From: [Ruminococcus] torques ATCC 27756
GTDB lineage: Bacteria; Bacillota; Clostridia; Lachnospirales; Lachnospiraceae
NCBI RefSeq assembly: GCF_000153925.1
Contig: NZ_DS264376.1
Location: forward strand, 1-64,000
Reading direction: 5' to 3'
DNA: 64,000 nt
The notes below the pieces were generated by a model. It did not search any database. It was not told the origin of the DNA and saw only the letters and a program-made list of their open reading frames with translations. This document shows positions 51,428 to 61,302 of this stretch, piece by piece. The translations under genes and the position numbers were made by a program. The first letter of the stretch is position 1. Each line of letters opens with the position of its first letter.

Positions 51428-53011
51428 ATGAGCAGTATAGAACCGATGGAATATAATTCAAGGCTGAAGGAAATTGTGGCTGTGCTCCGCAAACATAGTA
51501 TTACAAAGGGAGTGACGCCTTTAAAGCTTCGGGAAATCATAGAAGATCTCGGACCGACATTTATTAAACTCGGTCAGATCATGGCGATGCATTCTGATAT
51601 TTTACCGAAGCGTTATTGCGATGAGCTGATGCAGCTTTGTTCAGATGTAAAACCGATGCCGTTTGAGGAAGTTTTATCGGTCATAGAAGAATCTTACGGG
51701 CGGTCGTGGAGAAGAGTTTTCTCCCATATAGATGAATCTTGTCAGGGGGCGGCGTCGATCGCGCAGGTGCATCGCGCCACGTTAAAAAGCGGAGAAGAAG
51801 TTGTCGTAAAAGTCCAGCGCAGGGGAATTTATGAAAAGATGGCAAGGGATATCGAGCTTCTTCGCAAAGCGATCAAATTAATGCCGCCTGTCAGTTTGAA
51901 AAATATGGCTGATTTTGATCTCGTTTTAGACGAATTGTGGACTGTGACGAGAGACGAGATGAACTTTCTTACAGAAGCATCTAATATGGAAGAATTCGCA
52001 AGGAGAAACAAAGACGTTCATTTTGTCGGAACACCGAAATTATATCAGCAGTATACGACTGTCCATGTACTTGTTATGGAATACATCGATGGATGTGCGG
52101 TAGACGATAAGGAGCGGCTGAAGGAAGAGGGATATGACCTTAAGGAGATCGGCAGCAAACTTGTCGATAACTACATTAAACAGGTGATGGACGACGGATT
52201 TTTTCATGCAGATCCTCATTCGGGAAATGTAAAGATACGAGACGGCAAGATCGTATGGATCGATATGGGAATGATGGGGCGGCTTACGGAGCGTGACAGA
52301 GAGATGCTTGGCAAGGCAATCGAAGGGATCGCTTTAAACGATATCGGTTTGATCCGGCAGGCAGTGCTCGGTCTGGGAGAATTTAAAGAGCGTCCGGATC
52401 AGAGAAAATTATACGAAGGTATCGAAGGACTGATGTTGAAGTACGGTCATGAAGATATGGGCAAGATCAATGTCGGGGAAGTTACGGTTGATCTGATGGA
52501 TGTGATGAAAGTCAATAAGATCAGAATGCCTCACGGGCTGACGCTTTTGGCGAGAGGCCTGACCCATATGGAAGGAGTTCTGGCAGCGATCGCGCCTGAT
52601 ATTAATATGGCGGAAATTGCCGCCGCCCGTATTTCGGGAGATTTTTTCCGTAATTTTGACTGGAAAAAAGAATTGAAAAGCAGCGGAAAAAGCGCAGTGA
52701 AATCGATGCGAAAGGCGTTGGATATCCCGTCGATGGTGTCTGATATGATGGCGGGATATTTAAAAGGACAGGCAAAGGTGAATCTTGATCTGCGGGCATC
52801 GGATGATCTTGCCTTTCTGCTGCGCAGACTTGTAAGAAACATTGTTATGGGTTTGTGGGTCATGGCGCTTCTGATCAGTTCAAGTATTATCTGTACGACA
52901 GATATGAGTCCGAAAATACTCGGCATTCCGGCGCTTGGGGCGATCGGATATATTCTTGCGTTTTTGATCGTACTATACGTATTTATCAAACATATTTTTT
53001 CGAGAAAATAA
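51428..53011 (+). CDS. AarF/UbiB-family atypical kinase
   Basis: The 527 aa protein has the UbiB hallmarks: the KxGQ motif in FIKLGQIMA (about 38), the alanine-rich loop QGAASIAQVH, catalytic Lys in VVVKVQR, HADPHSGNV and WIDMGMMG for metal binding, and two C-terminal membrane helices. Relatives act in quinone or lipid metabolism as ATPases or kinases. Being in an anaerobe without an obvious ubiquinone pathway here, its role is probably in membrane lipid homeostasis (inference). Confidence 0.9.
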   Translation: MSSIEPMEYNSRLKEIVAVLRKHSITKGVTPLKLREIIEDLGPTFIKLGQIMAMHSDILPKRYCDELMQLCSDVKPMPFEEVLSVIEESYGRSWRRVFSHIDESCQGAASIAQVHRATLKSGEEVVVKVQRRGIYEKMARDIELLRKAIKLMPPVSLKNMADFDLVLDELWTVTRDEMNFLTEASNMEEFARRNKDVHFVGTPKLYQQYTTVHVLVMEYIDGCAVDDKERLKEEGYDLKEIGSKLVDNYIKQVMDDGFFHADPHSGNVKIRDGKIVWIDMGMMGRLTERDREMLGKAIEGIALNDIGLIRQAVLGLGEFKERPDQRKLYEGIEGLMLKYGHEDMGKINVGEVTVDLMDVMKVNKIRMPHGLTLLARGLTHMEGVLAAIAPDINMAEIAAARISGDFFRNFDWKKELKSSGKSAVKSMRKALDIPSMVSDMMAGYLKGQAKVNLDLRASDDLAFLLRRLVRNIVMGLWVMALLISSSIICTTDMSPKILGIPALGAIGYILAFLIVLYVFIKHIFSRK

Positions 53012-53027
53012 AATCAGGTACAAAGTA

Positions 53028-53426
53028 ATGGAAAAAAACAGAAACGAAAACAACAGAAAAAATCCTCTGAATAAAAGTTTTGGGTATGCTTTTGAAGGAA
53101 TCCGGACCGGAATCCGTAAAGAAAGAAATATGAAGATCCACTGTCTGGCAGTGATTGCGGTAACCGTTGCCGGAACTTTTCTTCATATTAAACCTGTCGA
53201 GTGGTGCATCTGTTTGCTGTTGTTTGGTCTGATCCTGTCGCTGGAGCTTGTGAATACGGCGTTGGAAGCGGTGGTAGATCTTGTGACTAAGGAGAAAAAA
53301 CCATTGGCGAAGATCGCGAAAGATACAGCGGCAGGGGCGGTTCTTGTATCGGCGATCGCCGCAGCGATCATCGGATGCATTATTTTTGTTCCATATTTGT
53401 TAGAATTGATAAAATCAAAGAGATAG
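53028..53426 (+). CDS. dgkA: Diacylglycerol/undecaprenol kinase
   Basis: This is a 132 aa membrane kinase with three helices. It has NMKIH near the first helix and the catalytic LELVNTALEAVVDLV motif. Gram-positive members phosphorylate undecaprenol, recycling the lipid carrier for peptidoglycan and capsule. It follows the UbiB-like gene by 16 bases. Confidence 0.92.
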   Translation: MEKNRNENNRKNPLNKSFGYAFEGIRTGIRKERNMKIHCLAVIAVTVAGTFLHIKPVEWCICLLLFGLILSLELVNTALEAVVDLVTKEKKPLAKIAKDTAAGAVLVSAIAAAIIGCIIFVPYLLELIKSKR

Positions 53427-53503
53427 TGTATTATTATTGACAGACACTCAAAATGCATCAGGACAGACAAAGGTGAGAGAAGACAGGAAAGGAAAAGCTG
53501 AAA

Positions 53504-54262
53504 ATGAGCGAGAAAGAAACAAAAGTGACAAAACAGGAGACATTGGCGGCTCTGCGCAATCCGGGTGAATTATATGTTATTATGTCGGCAGCGACAAAGA
53601 TGCCGTTTGTAAAATGTGACGAGGAGACATTTGACGATGAGATCTTCCTTTATTATCAGATGGAAGATGCAAAAGACAAGGCGCGTAAGCTTCTTGATGA
53701 AAAATATGTAAGCGCTGTGGCAAAGCTTGCGAAAGAGCAGCTGCTTCCTTTTTTCACAAGTCTTTATATAATGGGAGTAAACGCACTGGCGGTCAACAGC
53801 GGAACAGATATGGAAATTACAGTTCAGCTTTCAGATCTGGTAACGAGAAATATACCGAAGGAACTTCCGGAAGGAAAGCAGATCGTGGAAAACCCGGCGC
53901 TCCATCTGACGGCGGCTTATTTTATGCAGGAACTTAGAAAACAGGAGCAGCCGCAGATGACGGAAGAATTAAAAGAACTTCAGGAAGAACTTTTGGCTCA
54001 TTACGGAAAGGGAACGTTTTTGATTCCTGTTGAAGAGAACGGTCAGATTCCGATACTGAAGCAAAAAGACGGTTCGCTGTATCAGCCTGTTTTTACGGAT
54101 GTGCTGGAATTTCAGAAGTTCACGAAAGGAAGACCGGTCAGATCGGCAGTTGTTCCGGGGGAAAAGATCGCAGAATTGCTGATGGAAGATGTAAAAGGCG
54201 TTGTGCTGAATCCTCTCGGAGTGAATGTGCAGCTTCAGGTGGCACGAAGAAAGAGAGAGTAA
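53504..54262 (+). CDS. SseB-family protein
   Basis: The 252 aa protein has the SseB N-terminal layout (NPGELYVIMSAATKMPFV) and C-terminal part (TFLIPVEENGQIPILKQKDGSLYQPVFTD, RPVRSAVVPGEKI). The name comes from 'enhanced serine sensitivity' in E. coli; the biochemical role is not established. The next gene starts directly after its stop. Confidence 0.78.
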   Translation: MSEKETKVTKQETLAALRNPGELYVIMSAATKMPFVKCDEETFDDEIFLYYQMEDAKDKARKLLDEKYVSAVAKLAKEQLLPFFTSLYIMGVNALAVNSGTDMEITVQLSDLVTRNIPKELPEGKQIVENPALHLTAAYFMQELRKQEQPQMTEELKELQEELLAHYGKGTFLIPVEENGQIPILKQKDGSLYQPVFTDVLEFQKFTKGRPVRSAVVPGEKIAELLMEDVKGVVLNPLGVNVQLQVARRKRE

Positions 54263-54685
54263 ATGGAAGAATTAGTAGTGTATTTGAGAAAAGAATATTT
54301 CAGGGCAGTCGATCTTACAGATAAGAGCGGACATATATTGGAGTTTAAATATATGCCGAAAACGGTCGACGTGTACGAGAAAGGATTGTCCGTATTTCAT
54401 ATGGAATACGTGATGGAAAACAGGACGAAAGTAAGAGTCATTGAATTTTACCTGACAGATTTCGGACTGCGTGGGAAAGGCTATGGAACGGCATGTATGA
54501 ATGAGATCGTGACAGAGCTTGGCAAAAAAGGGATTACTTTAATCTATGCTCCGACAGGTTATGATCTTGCTCCGCTTGGTTATACAGGTCCGGCGCAGTA
54601 CAAGGAACTGATGGCGGGATTTTATGAGAAAACAGGATTTACGACAAGCGGAGACGGAGATCTGATGATGAAGATCCTTGACTGA
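54263..54685 (+). CDS. GNAT-like acetyltransferase
   Basis: The 140 aa protein has acetyl-CoA-binding motif A (LRGKGYGTACMNEIV) and a terminal FYEKTGF segment characteristic of the GNAT fold. The substrate is unknown. It is encoded immediately after the SseB gene with no spacer, so the two are co-translated. Confidence 0.75.
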   Translation: MEELVVYLRKEYFRAVDLTDKSGHILEFKYMPKTVDVYEKGLSVFHMEYVMENRTKVRVIEFYLTDFGLRGKGYGTACMNEIVTELGKKGITLIYAPTGYDLAPLGYTGPAQYKELMAGFYEKTGFTTSGDGDLMMKILD

Positions 54686-54712
54686 AAAAAGACGAATAAA
54701 GGGAGCGGCGGC

Positions 54713-55405
54713 ATGTATAAAATACTGATTATTGAAGACGATTTGACAATGGCGCAGGCAATCCAAAAAGAGATGAAGATGTGGGGAAACGACGCGCAGT
54801 ACGTTCAGGATTTTAAAAACGTACTTGAAACTTTTGCGGAATTTGACCCGCATCTTGTTCTTATGGACATTACTCTGCCATTTTACAACGGGTACCACTG
54901 GTGCAGCGAGATTAGGAAAATATCGAACGTACCGGTAATTTTTATTTCTTCGGCGGCTGATAATATGAACATTATCATGGCTGTGAATATGGGAGGAGAT
55001 GATTTTGTTCCGAAGCCGTTCGATCTCAGTGTGCTGACGGCGAAGGTCCAGGCGGTACTTCGCAGAACATACGACCTGTCCGGAAAAGTACCGGTTCTTG
55101 AGCATCAGGGAGCAATACTGAACTTGAATGACGCGTCGCTTACTTATAATGGGGAGAAGATCGATCTTACGAAAAATGAATTTCGTATTCTTCAGACACT
55201 GATGGAAAATAAAGGCCGTCTCGTAAGCAGAGATACTTTGATGACCCGGCTGTGGGAGACGGATAATTATATTGAAGAAAATACGTTGACGGTCAATATC
55301 GCCAGACTGCGCAGAAAACTGGACAAAGCGGGACTTACGGATTTTATTTCCACAAAAGTCGGAGAAGGTTATATTATCAGACAGGAACGGCAGGTGAGCG
55401 AATGA
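54713..55405 (+). CDS. Response regulator, OmpR family (BceR-like)
   Basis: The 230 aa regulator has a receiver domain with the acidic pocket in IIEDD, phospho-acceptor Asp in LVLMDITLP and Lys in FVPKPFD. It also has a winged-helix output domain (LTKNEFRILQTLMENKGRLVSRDTLM, LTVNIARLRRKL). It overlaps the kinase gene by 4 nt and precedes a BceAB-type transporter, so it should activate that transporter on antimicrobial-peptide stress. Confidence 0.93.
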   Translation: MYKILIIEDDLTMAQAIQKEMKMWGNDAQYVQDFKNVLETFAEFDPHLVLMDITLPFYNGYHWCSEIRKISNVPVIFISSAADNMNIIMAVNMGGDDFVPKPFDLSVLTAKVQAVLRRTYDLSGKVPVLEHQGAILNLNDASLTYNGEKIDLTKNEFRILQTLMENKGRLVSRDTLMTRLWETDNYIEENTLTVNIARLRRKLDKAGLTDFISTKVGEGYIIRQERQVSE

Positions 55406-56394
55406 AACGATTTTTAGGCTATCTGTATGACTGCCGTTATATGTGGATTTGGTTTATTTTGAGCGGGGGCGCTTTCGTACTCTGTTTTGCGTTGTACGAA
55501 GTGGAGCTTAAAGCGGCGGTATATCCCGTGCTTTTAAGCGCGGTGTTTGGGATTCTGTTTTTCGTTTTAGGGTATCTGAGACGGGAGAAAAAGTACAAAC
55601 GTCTTTTTCAGATCAGTGAGACCGGCGGTATCGTATCGGAAAGTCTGCCAAAACCGGACTGTATGACGGAAAGAGAATATCAGAAGATATTGCTTAGATC
55701 CGAAGAAGAGTACAGAAAGCAGAGGGAAGAATGGCAGGCAGCCAGAAAAGATATGAATGATTATTATGCGACATGGGTACATCAGATCAAAGCTCCGATC
55801 GCAGTGATGCGGGTTTTGCTTCAACAGGAAGATACTCCGATCAACAGAGAGCTTACAGGAGAATTGTTCCGGGTAGAACAGTATGTGGAAATGGCGCTTT
55901 GTTACGTGCGTTTAGGAGAAGGTGCGTCCGATCTTGTGATCAAAGAATATCCTCTGGATGATATGATCCGAAAAGCGATCCGAAAGTATGCGGGACAGTT
56001 GATCAGAAGGAAACTTAGGGTCATATACGAAGGAACGGATATCTGCGTTCTCACAGATGAAAAATGGCTTGTGTTTATTATTGAGCAGCTTTTGTCGAAC
56101 GCAGTAAAATATACGGTAAGCGGAAATGTGACGATCACGGTAGACAGAGAGAAAAAGCAGCTTAGTATCAGCGATACGGGAATCGGTATTTCACCTGAAG
56201 ATCTTCCCCGTATTTTTGAAAAAGGTTATACCGGATATAACGGAAGGCTGGATAAAAAATCTACAGGAATAGGACTTTACCTTTGCCGGACGGCGGCGGA
56301 TAAGCTGGGACATAAGCTGACGGCGCAGTCAACTGTAGGAAAGGGAAGCAGCTTTACGATCGATCTGTCGTCCTATCCGTTAGAAGTTGAATAA
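55402..56394 (+). CDS. Intramembrane-sensing histidine kinase (BceS-like)
   Basis: The 330 aa kinase has two N-terminal helices (about 13-32 and 37-58) with almost no extracellular loop, typical of Bce kinases that sense via the BceB permease. The H-box is WVHQIKAPIAVMR, and the ATPase domain has LLSNAVKYT, DTGIGISPEDL and GIGLYLCR. Confidence 0.93.
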   Translation: MKRFLGYLYDCRYMWIWFILSGGAFVLCFALYEVELKAAVYPVLLSAVFGILFFVLGYLRREKKYKRLFQISETGGIVSESLPKPDCMTEREYQKILLRSEEEYRKQREEWQAARKDMNDYYATWVHQIKAPIAVMRVLLQQEDTPINRELTGELFRVEQYVEMALCYVRLGEGASDLVIKEYPLDDMIRKAIRKYAGQLIRRKLRVIYEGTDICVLTDEKWLVFIIEQLLSNAVKYTVSGNVTITVDREKKQLSISDTGIGISPEDLPRIFEKGYTGYNGRLDKKSTGIGLYLCRTAADKLGHKLTAQSTVGKGSSFTIDLSSYPLEVE

Positions 56395-56414
56395 AGGCTG
56401 CATGGAAATGCCTT

Positions 56415-56486
56415 ACAAATTTGTCACATAGGCGGGCCGGAATGTCACCAAATTCGATGTTGGCATTCCGGCTCTTTTGTTATACT
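56415..56486 (+). promoter_or_regulatory. Terminator of the BceRS operon overlapping the BceAB promoter
   Basis: GCCGGAATG (56436-56444) pairs with CATTCCGGC (56464-56472), and TCTTTT follows. An extended -10, TGT-TATACT (56478-56486), overlaps the T run; TTGGCA at 56460 is a possible -35 with a short 15-base spacer. The ACAAATTTGT palindrome (56415-56424) and two TGTCAC repeats upstream may bind the response regulator. Confidence 0.55.
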
Positions 56487-56521
56487 TTCACTATCAAGTA
56501 AAAAAGAGGAGGATGTATGAA

Positions 56522-57286
56522 ATGGCAGTTTTAGATGTCAAAAATTTGAAGAAAATATACAGACCGCGTTTCGGCGGCAATCAGGTGCAGGCATTATCCT
56601 GTGTAAACTTTTCTGTGGAAGAAGGAGAATATGTGGCGATCATGGGAGAGAGCGGCTCAGGTAAGACGACGCTTCTTAATATTATGGCGGCTTTGGATAA
56701 ACCGACGGAAGGAACAGTCCTTCTTGACGGCAAACCGTTGTCTTCTATAAAAGACAAAGATATCGCACAGTTTCGGCGCGACAATCTTGGATTTGTTTTT
56801 CAGGAATTTAACTTGTTGGATACGTTTAATGTGAAGGACAATATCTTGCTCCCTCTTGTGTTGAAAGGTGAAAATTGTAAGCATATGGATTCAAAGCTGC
56901 AGCCGATTGCAAAGGAACTTGGTATTTCGGCGCTTCTTGAAAAATATCCGTATGAAATTTCCGGAGGTCAGAAACAAAGAGCCGCTGTTGCAAGGGCGCT
57001 GATCACAGAACCGCGGCTGATCCTGGCAGATGAGCCGACAGGAGCGCTTGATTCTCGTTCAACAGACGAACTGCTCGGATTGTTTGCGCGGATCAACGCA
57101 GGAGGTCAGACGATCCTTATGGTAACTCATTCAGTGAAAGCGGCGAGCAAAGCCGGACGCGTTTTGTTTATCCGTGACGGAGAAGTGTTCCATCAGGTAT
57201 ACAGAGGTCAGATGACGGACGAACAACTTTATCAGAAGATTTCGGATACGCTGACGATGCTTGCGACAGGTGGTGACAGACGATGA
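56522..57286 (+). CDS. ABC transporter ATP-binding protein (BceA-like)
   Basis: The 254 aa ATPase has Walker A GESGSGKTT, Q-loop FQEFNLLD, signature ISGGQKQRAAVARAL and Walker [13 protein letters not shown]. The start at 56522 is 9 nt after AGAGGAGG. It overlaps the permease gene by 4 nt. BceA-type ATPases free lipid II-cycle intermediates from antimicrobial peptides. Confidence 0.93.
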   Translation: MAVLDVKNLKKIYRPRFGGNQVQALSCVNFSVEEGEYVAIMGESGSGKTTLLNIMAALDKPTEGTVLLDGKPLSSIKDKDIAQFRRDNLGFVFQEFNLLDTFNVKDNILLPLVLKGENCKHMDSKLQPIAKELGISALLEKYPYEISGGQKQRAAVARALITEPRLILADEPTGALDSRSTDELLGLFARINAGGQTILMVTHSVKAASKAGRVLFIRDGEVFHQVYRGQMTDEQLYQKISDTLTMLATGGDRR

Positions 57287-59433
57287 AAAAAGGATTTTAT
57301 ATCAGGCTGGCAGGGGAAGGCATTTCAAAAAACAGAAAATTGTATTTTCCGTATATTTTGACATGTATCTGTATGATCATGATGTACTATATCGTTTCTT
57401 TTCTGTCGATAAGTAAAGAACTGGCGTCTATCCGGGGCGGGGAAATGCTTCAGAGACTGCTCTCTATGGGAGTGTTTGTAGTTGCGGTATTCGCATTGAT
57501 CTTTCTGTATTATACGAACTCGTTTCTTATAAGGAAAAGGAAGAAAGAACTTGGATTATATAATATTCTCGGGATGGGCAAACGTAATCTGGTAAGAATT
57601 CTTTTGTGGGAAAATATACTGACTGCCGTGATTTCTCTGGTTATCGGAATCGTGTTCGGAATTCTGTTCTCAAAACTTGCGGAACTTCTGGCAATTAAGC
57701 TTCTTGACGGGGCGACCGGATTCGGAGTTCATATAGAAATGAAGCCGATCCTTATGACAGTCGGTCTGTTTCTTGCGATCTTTCTGCTTATTATGATCCG
57801 CATGCTTGTGTCGGTATATAAACTTCGTCCGATTGAGATGCTCAGAAGTGAGAATGTCGGCGAAAAACCGCCGAAGGCAAACTGGCTCTTTGCATTTGCG
57901 GGAGCGGTGATCCTTGCCGGAGCATATTATCTGGCTGTGAAGATCATCGATCCGACAACTGCGATGCTTGTATTCTTTCTCGCGGTTGTTATGGTGATCA
58001 TTGCCACATACCTTCTGTTTATTGCAGGTTCGGTCGCTCTTTGCAAGCTGCTGCAAAAGAGCAAAAAGTATTATTATAAGACGAGACACTTTGTATCTTT
58101 GTCACAGATGGTTTACCGAATGAAGAGAAACGGAGCGGGTCTGGCGTCGATCTGTATTTTATCTACGATGGTGCTTGTGACGATCTCGTCTACGATGTGT
58201 ATTTATGCAGATACGGAATCGTCGATCAGAAACCGTTATCCACATGACATCACGATCGAGTGGAGCGGGAAAACATCCCTTCCGCAAAATGAGGACGGAA
58301 CAGATACAGAATTAAAAGACAGCGTAGTGCAGCGTTTGACGCCGGAGATGACCATGACGTATAAAGAGGCTGTGGAAAAGGTGCTTGAATCTCATAAAGT
58401 AAAGGCTGAGAACTTGGAAAATTATAATCTTTACTCTCTTTCCGGAGTACAGTCAGACGATGTTTTAAGTATTGATTTTGAAAAGATGAAAGGGGAGATT
58501 TCCTCGATTAATGCAGGGATGTCAGGATCTGTGAAGACGATGTATTTTACAACAATGGATGATTACAACAAACTGAAAGGCACAGACAAGACTTTGGCTG
58601 AAGATGAGATGATGCTCTACTCATATAAAACAGATTATGAGTATGATTCCTTTACGATCGACGGCGTCGGAACATGGAAAGTAGAGACAATGAAAGAACC
58701 TCCGATAGGGGTAGGCAACGCCATGGCGAATATGCAGGGGTCATATCAGGTTGTTGTAAAAGATTTGTCTGTGATCGAAAAAATAGCGACTGCGTACGAA
58801 ACGATCAATGCAAAACCTTTGCAGGACGGAACATTGTACCTGCTTTCCCTGAAAGAATGTTATGACTTTGATCTGAAATGTGATGAAGAAAAACAGATAG
58901 AGATTTACAAGGATATTTTGGAATCTTTTGAGCATATATCCGAAGCGGCAGATGAACAGGGCAATCGGATGGGAGATTCGCTGGCAAATTATTATGCGGA
59001 CAGTAAAGCGTACGGTAAAGGAGATTTCATTGCGCTCAACGGCGGATTGTTTTTCCTCGGAGTGCTTCTCGGAGCGGTATTCCTGTTCGGTACTGTGCTG
59101 ATTATGTACTACAAGCAGATTTCCGAAGGATATGAAGATCAGGATCGCTTTAATATTCTTATGAAAGTGGGAATGACAAAGAAAGAAGTGAAGCAGACGA
59201 TCAACTCTCAGGTGCTTACTGTATTTTTCATGCCTCTGATCATGGCGGGAATTCATCTTGCGTTTGCATTTCCGATGATTCAGAAAATACTGATGCTTAT
59301 GTCAGGCGTGGAAGCGAAAGTATTTGTGATCGTGACGATCGGATGTTATCTCGTGTTTGCACTCTTCTATGTACTTGTTTATGTCGTAACGTCAAAAAGC
59401 TATTATACGATCATAAGCAGTAAGGAAAAATAG
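57283..59433 (+). CDS. ABC transporter permease (BceB-like)
   Basis: At 716 aa with about ten membrane helices, it has FtsX-like helices near the N- and C-termini and a large extracellular domain (about 305-580) between helices 7 and 8, the architecture of BceB peptide-detoxification permeases that also signal to the kinase. RKRKKELGLYNILGMGKRNL is the conserved cytoplasmic coupling segment. It is somewhat longer than the typical 650 aa because of the extracellular loop. Confidence 0.92.
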   Translation: MKKGFYIRLAGEGISKNRKLYFPYILTCICMIMMYYIVSFLSISKELASIRGGEMLQRLLSMGVFVVAVFALIFLYYTNSFLIRKRKKELGLYNILGMGKRNLVRILLWENILTAVISLVIGIVFGILFSKLAELLAIKLLDGATGFGVHIEMKPILMTVGLFLAIFLLIMIRMLVSVYKLRPIEMLRSENVGEKPPKANWLFAFAGAVILAGAYYLAVKIIDPTTAMLVFFLAVVMVIIATYLLFIAGSVALCKLLQKSKKYYYKTRHFVSLSQMVYRMKRNGAGLASICILSTMVLVTISSTMCIYADTESSIRNRYPHDITIEWSGKTSLPQNEDGTDTELKDSVVQRLTPEMTMTYKEAVEKVLESHKVKAENLENYNLYSLSGVQSDDVLSIDFEKMKGEISSINAGMSGSVKTMYFTTMDDYNKLKGTDKTLAEDEMMLYSYKTDYEYDSFTIDGVGTWKVETMKEPPIGVGNAMANMQGSYQVVVKDLSVIEKIATAYETINAKPLQDGTLYLLSLKECYDFDLKCDEEKQIEIYKDILESFEHISEAADEQGNRMGDSLANYYADSKAYGKGDFIALNGGLFFLGVLLGAVFLFGTVLIMYYKQISEGYEDQDRFNILMKVGMTKKEVKQTINSQVLTVFFMPLIMAGIHLAFAFPMIQKILMLMSGVEAKVFVIVTIGCYLVFALFYVLVYVVTSKSYYTIISSKEK

Positions 59434-59471
59434 AAAAAATCAATAAATTTCTATTCATACCCGGGAAACAA

Positions 59472-59480
59472 TGTTATACT
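59472..59480 (+). promoter_or_regulatory. Extended -10 promoter of the cytidylate-kinase-like gene
   Basis: TGT-TATACT at 59472-59480 with a weak TATTCA -35 (59452-59457) and 17-base spacer. It lies about 40 bases upstream of the start at 59523. Confidence 0.5.
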
Positions 59481-59522
59481 TGAGTATATCAATACAGCGA
59501 TCCGCAGAGAGGAGTGGCACAT

Positions 59523-60167
59523 ATGATGAAACACACGATTATCACGATCGGAAGGCAATTCGGAAGCGGCGGGCATGAAGTAGGAAATCGATTGGCAGAA
59601 CGGCTTGACATTCCGCTTTACGATCATAATCTGATCCGCATGGCGGCGCAGGAGCTTCGGATCAGCAGTGAAGATGCGACGCAGGTAGACGAGACGATTC
59701 TCGGAAGATTTCTCACGGCATATATAGTCAGTACAGGAAACTATACTGCATTTATGAGCGGAGACGAGTCGGGAGAACCTCTAAGTGATCTCGTCTTTAA
59801 CAGGCAGTCGGCGATCATAAGGAAACTTGCGGAGAAAGGTCCGGGAATTTTTGTCGGAAGATGTGCGGATTATATCCTCGGAGATTATTCAAACTGCATC
59901 AATACGTTTATTTATGCATATAAGGACGATCGTATCCGCAGAATCATGAAGCTTTATGAACTAAACGAAAAGCAGGCGGCAGATAAGATCAAAAAGACAG
60001 ACCGCGAAAGGAAGCTTTATTATGAGGCAAGGACCGGCCGCGAATGGGGTGGAATCGAGTCGAACAGCATGATGTTTAATACGAGTCTTTTAGGGATCGA
60101 CGGAGCGGTGGATGCTCTCGAAGCTATTTACCGCAAATGGGATGCCGGGAGAGACGTCGAGTCATAA
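59523..60167 (+). CDS. Cytidylate-kinase-like protein
   Basis: This 214 aa P-loop protein (ITIGRQFGSGGHEVGNRLAERL) belongs to the PF13189 cytidylate-kinase-like family, distinct from housekeeping Cmk. It has a lid-type arginine-rich segment (FVGRCADYIL, KKTDRERKLYYEARTGREW). The true substrate is unknown. The start at 59523 follows GAGAGGAG. A second gene of the same family begins at 63866, on the other side of the liv operon. Confidence 0.85.
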   Translation: MMKHTIITIGRQFGSGGHEVGNRLAERLDIPLYDHNLIRMAAQELRISSEDATQVDETILGRFLTAYIVSTGNYTAFMSGDESGEPLSDLVFNRQSAIIRKLAEKGPGIFVGRCADYILGDYSNCINTFIYAYKDDRIRRIMKLYELNEKQAADKIKKTDRERKLYYEARTGREWGGIESNSMMFNTSLLGIDGAVDALEAIYRKWDAGRDVES

Positions 60168-60260
60168 AATGCCGGCATATATGTAAAATGAATGACACGT
60201 CATGCAGGGGAGTTTTTATTTCGGAAGAAAAAGCCGGATAGATACAAAATAAAGCAGTTA

Positions 60261-60302
60261 AAAACGGGTACGTGAAAAAAACCGAGCGTACTCGTTTTTT
60301 CT
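60261..60302 (+). terminator. Rho-independent terminator
   Basis: AAAACGGGTACG (60261-60272) pairs with CGTACTCGTTTT (60287-60298) with one G-U pair, followed by a run of T. Confidence 0.85.
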
Positions 60303-60304
60303 TA

Positions 60305-60334
60305 TTGATAATCCTATATTTTTTGTGGTATAAT
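60305..60334 (+). promoter_or_regulatory. Promoter of the liv operon
   Basis: TTGATA (60305-60310), 18 bases, and TATAAT (60329-60334) preceded by TGG as an extended -10. It lies about 70 bases upstream of livH. Confidence 0.7.
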
Positions 60335-60405
60335 CCTTATTAATCATGATAAACAGAGAAGAGATCGTTTATCGGAACAATAAGAGAAATGAAAGGGAAT
60401 GAGAC

Positions 60406-61290
60406 ATGAGTTTTATATCGTATTTGATTAATGGAATCAGTCTTGGAAGTGTCTATGCGATCATAGCGCTTGGGTATACGATGGTTTATGGGATTGCGAA
60501 GATGCTGAACTTCGCCCATGGCGACGTTATTATGATCGGTGCGTATATGGCGCTGATCACGATGATGAAGGCGGGGATGTCGCCGATCCTTGCGATCGTT
60601 GCCGCTGTAATCGTGTGTACGGTACTCGGAATCTTGATCGAACGTATCGCGTACAAACCGCTGCGTAACGCATCGTCTTCACTTGCCGTATTGATCACGG
60701 CGATCGGCGTAAGCTACCTTCTCCAGAATACGGCGCTTCTCGTATTCGGGGCGAACGCACAGACGTTTCCGTCGGTTATTAAGTGGAAAGGTTTGTCTTT
60801 GGCAGGCGGCAAGCTGAACATTTCAGGGGAGACGATCGTGACGATCGCGGCATGTGTAGTGATCATGATCGTACTGATGCTGTTCGTGCAGAAATCAAAG
60901 CCGGGTCAGGCAATGCGCGCTGTATCGGAAGATAAAGGCGCGGCTCAGCTTATGGGAATCAATGTAAACGGAACGATCGCTCTTACGTTTGCAATCGGGT
61001 CGGCGCTGGCGGCTGTTGCAGGTGTGCTTTTGTGTTCGGCATATCCGAGCCTGACGCCGTATACAGGAGCGATGCCGGGTATTAAGGCGTTCGTAGCGGC
61101 TGTATTTGGAGGAATAGGTTCGATACCGGGAGCGTTTATCGGAGGAATTCTGCTCGGTGTGATCGAGATTTTCGGAAAAGCATACATTTCGTCACAGATG
61201 GCGGATGCGATCGTATTCGCGGTACTTATCATTGTGCTTCTTGTGAAACCTACAGGTTTGTTAGGTAAGAAAATTCAAGAGAAAGTGTAG
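60406..61290 (+). CDS. livH: Branched-chain amino acid ABC permease LivH
   Basis: This 294 aa inner-membrane permease has the LivH pattern: LINGISLGSVYAIIALGYTMVYGIAKMLNFAHGD at the N-terminus, MRAVSEDKGAAQLMGIN (the ATPase-contacting EAA-like loop), and FGGIGSIPGAFIGGILLG near the end. It forms the channel with LivM. No substrate-binding protein gene is next to it in this window. Confidence 0.95.
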   Translation: MSFISYLINGISLGSVYAIIALGYTMVYGIAKMLNFAHGDVIMIGAYMALITMMKAGMSPILAIVAAVIVCTVLGILIERIAYKPLRNASSSLAVLITAIGVSYLLQNTALLVFGANAQTFPSVIKWKGLSLAGGKLNISGETIVTIAACVVIMIVLMLFVQKSKPGQAMRAVSEDKGAAQLMGINVNGTIALTFAIGSALAAVAGVLLCSAYPSLTPYTGAMPGIKAFVAAVFGGIGSIPGAFIGGILLGVIEIFGKAYISSQMADAIVFAVLIIVLLVKPTGLLGKKIQEKV

Positions 61291-61302
61291 GTGATCAGAG
61301 CG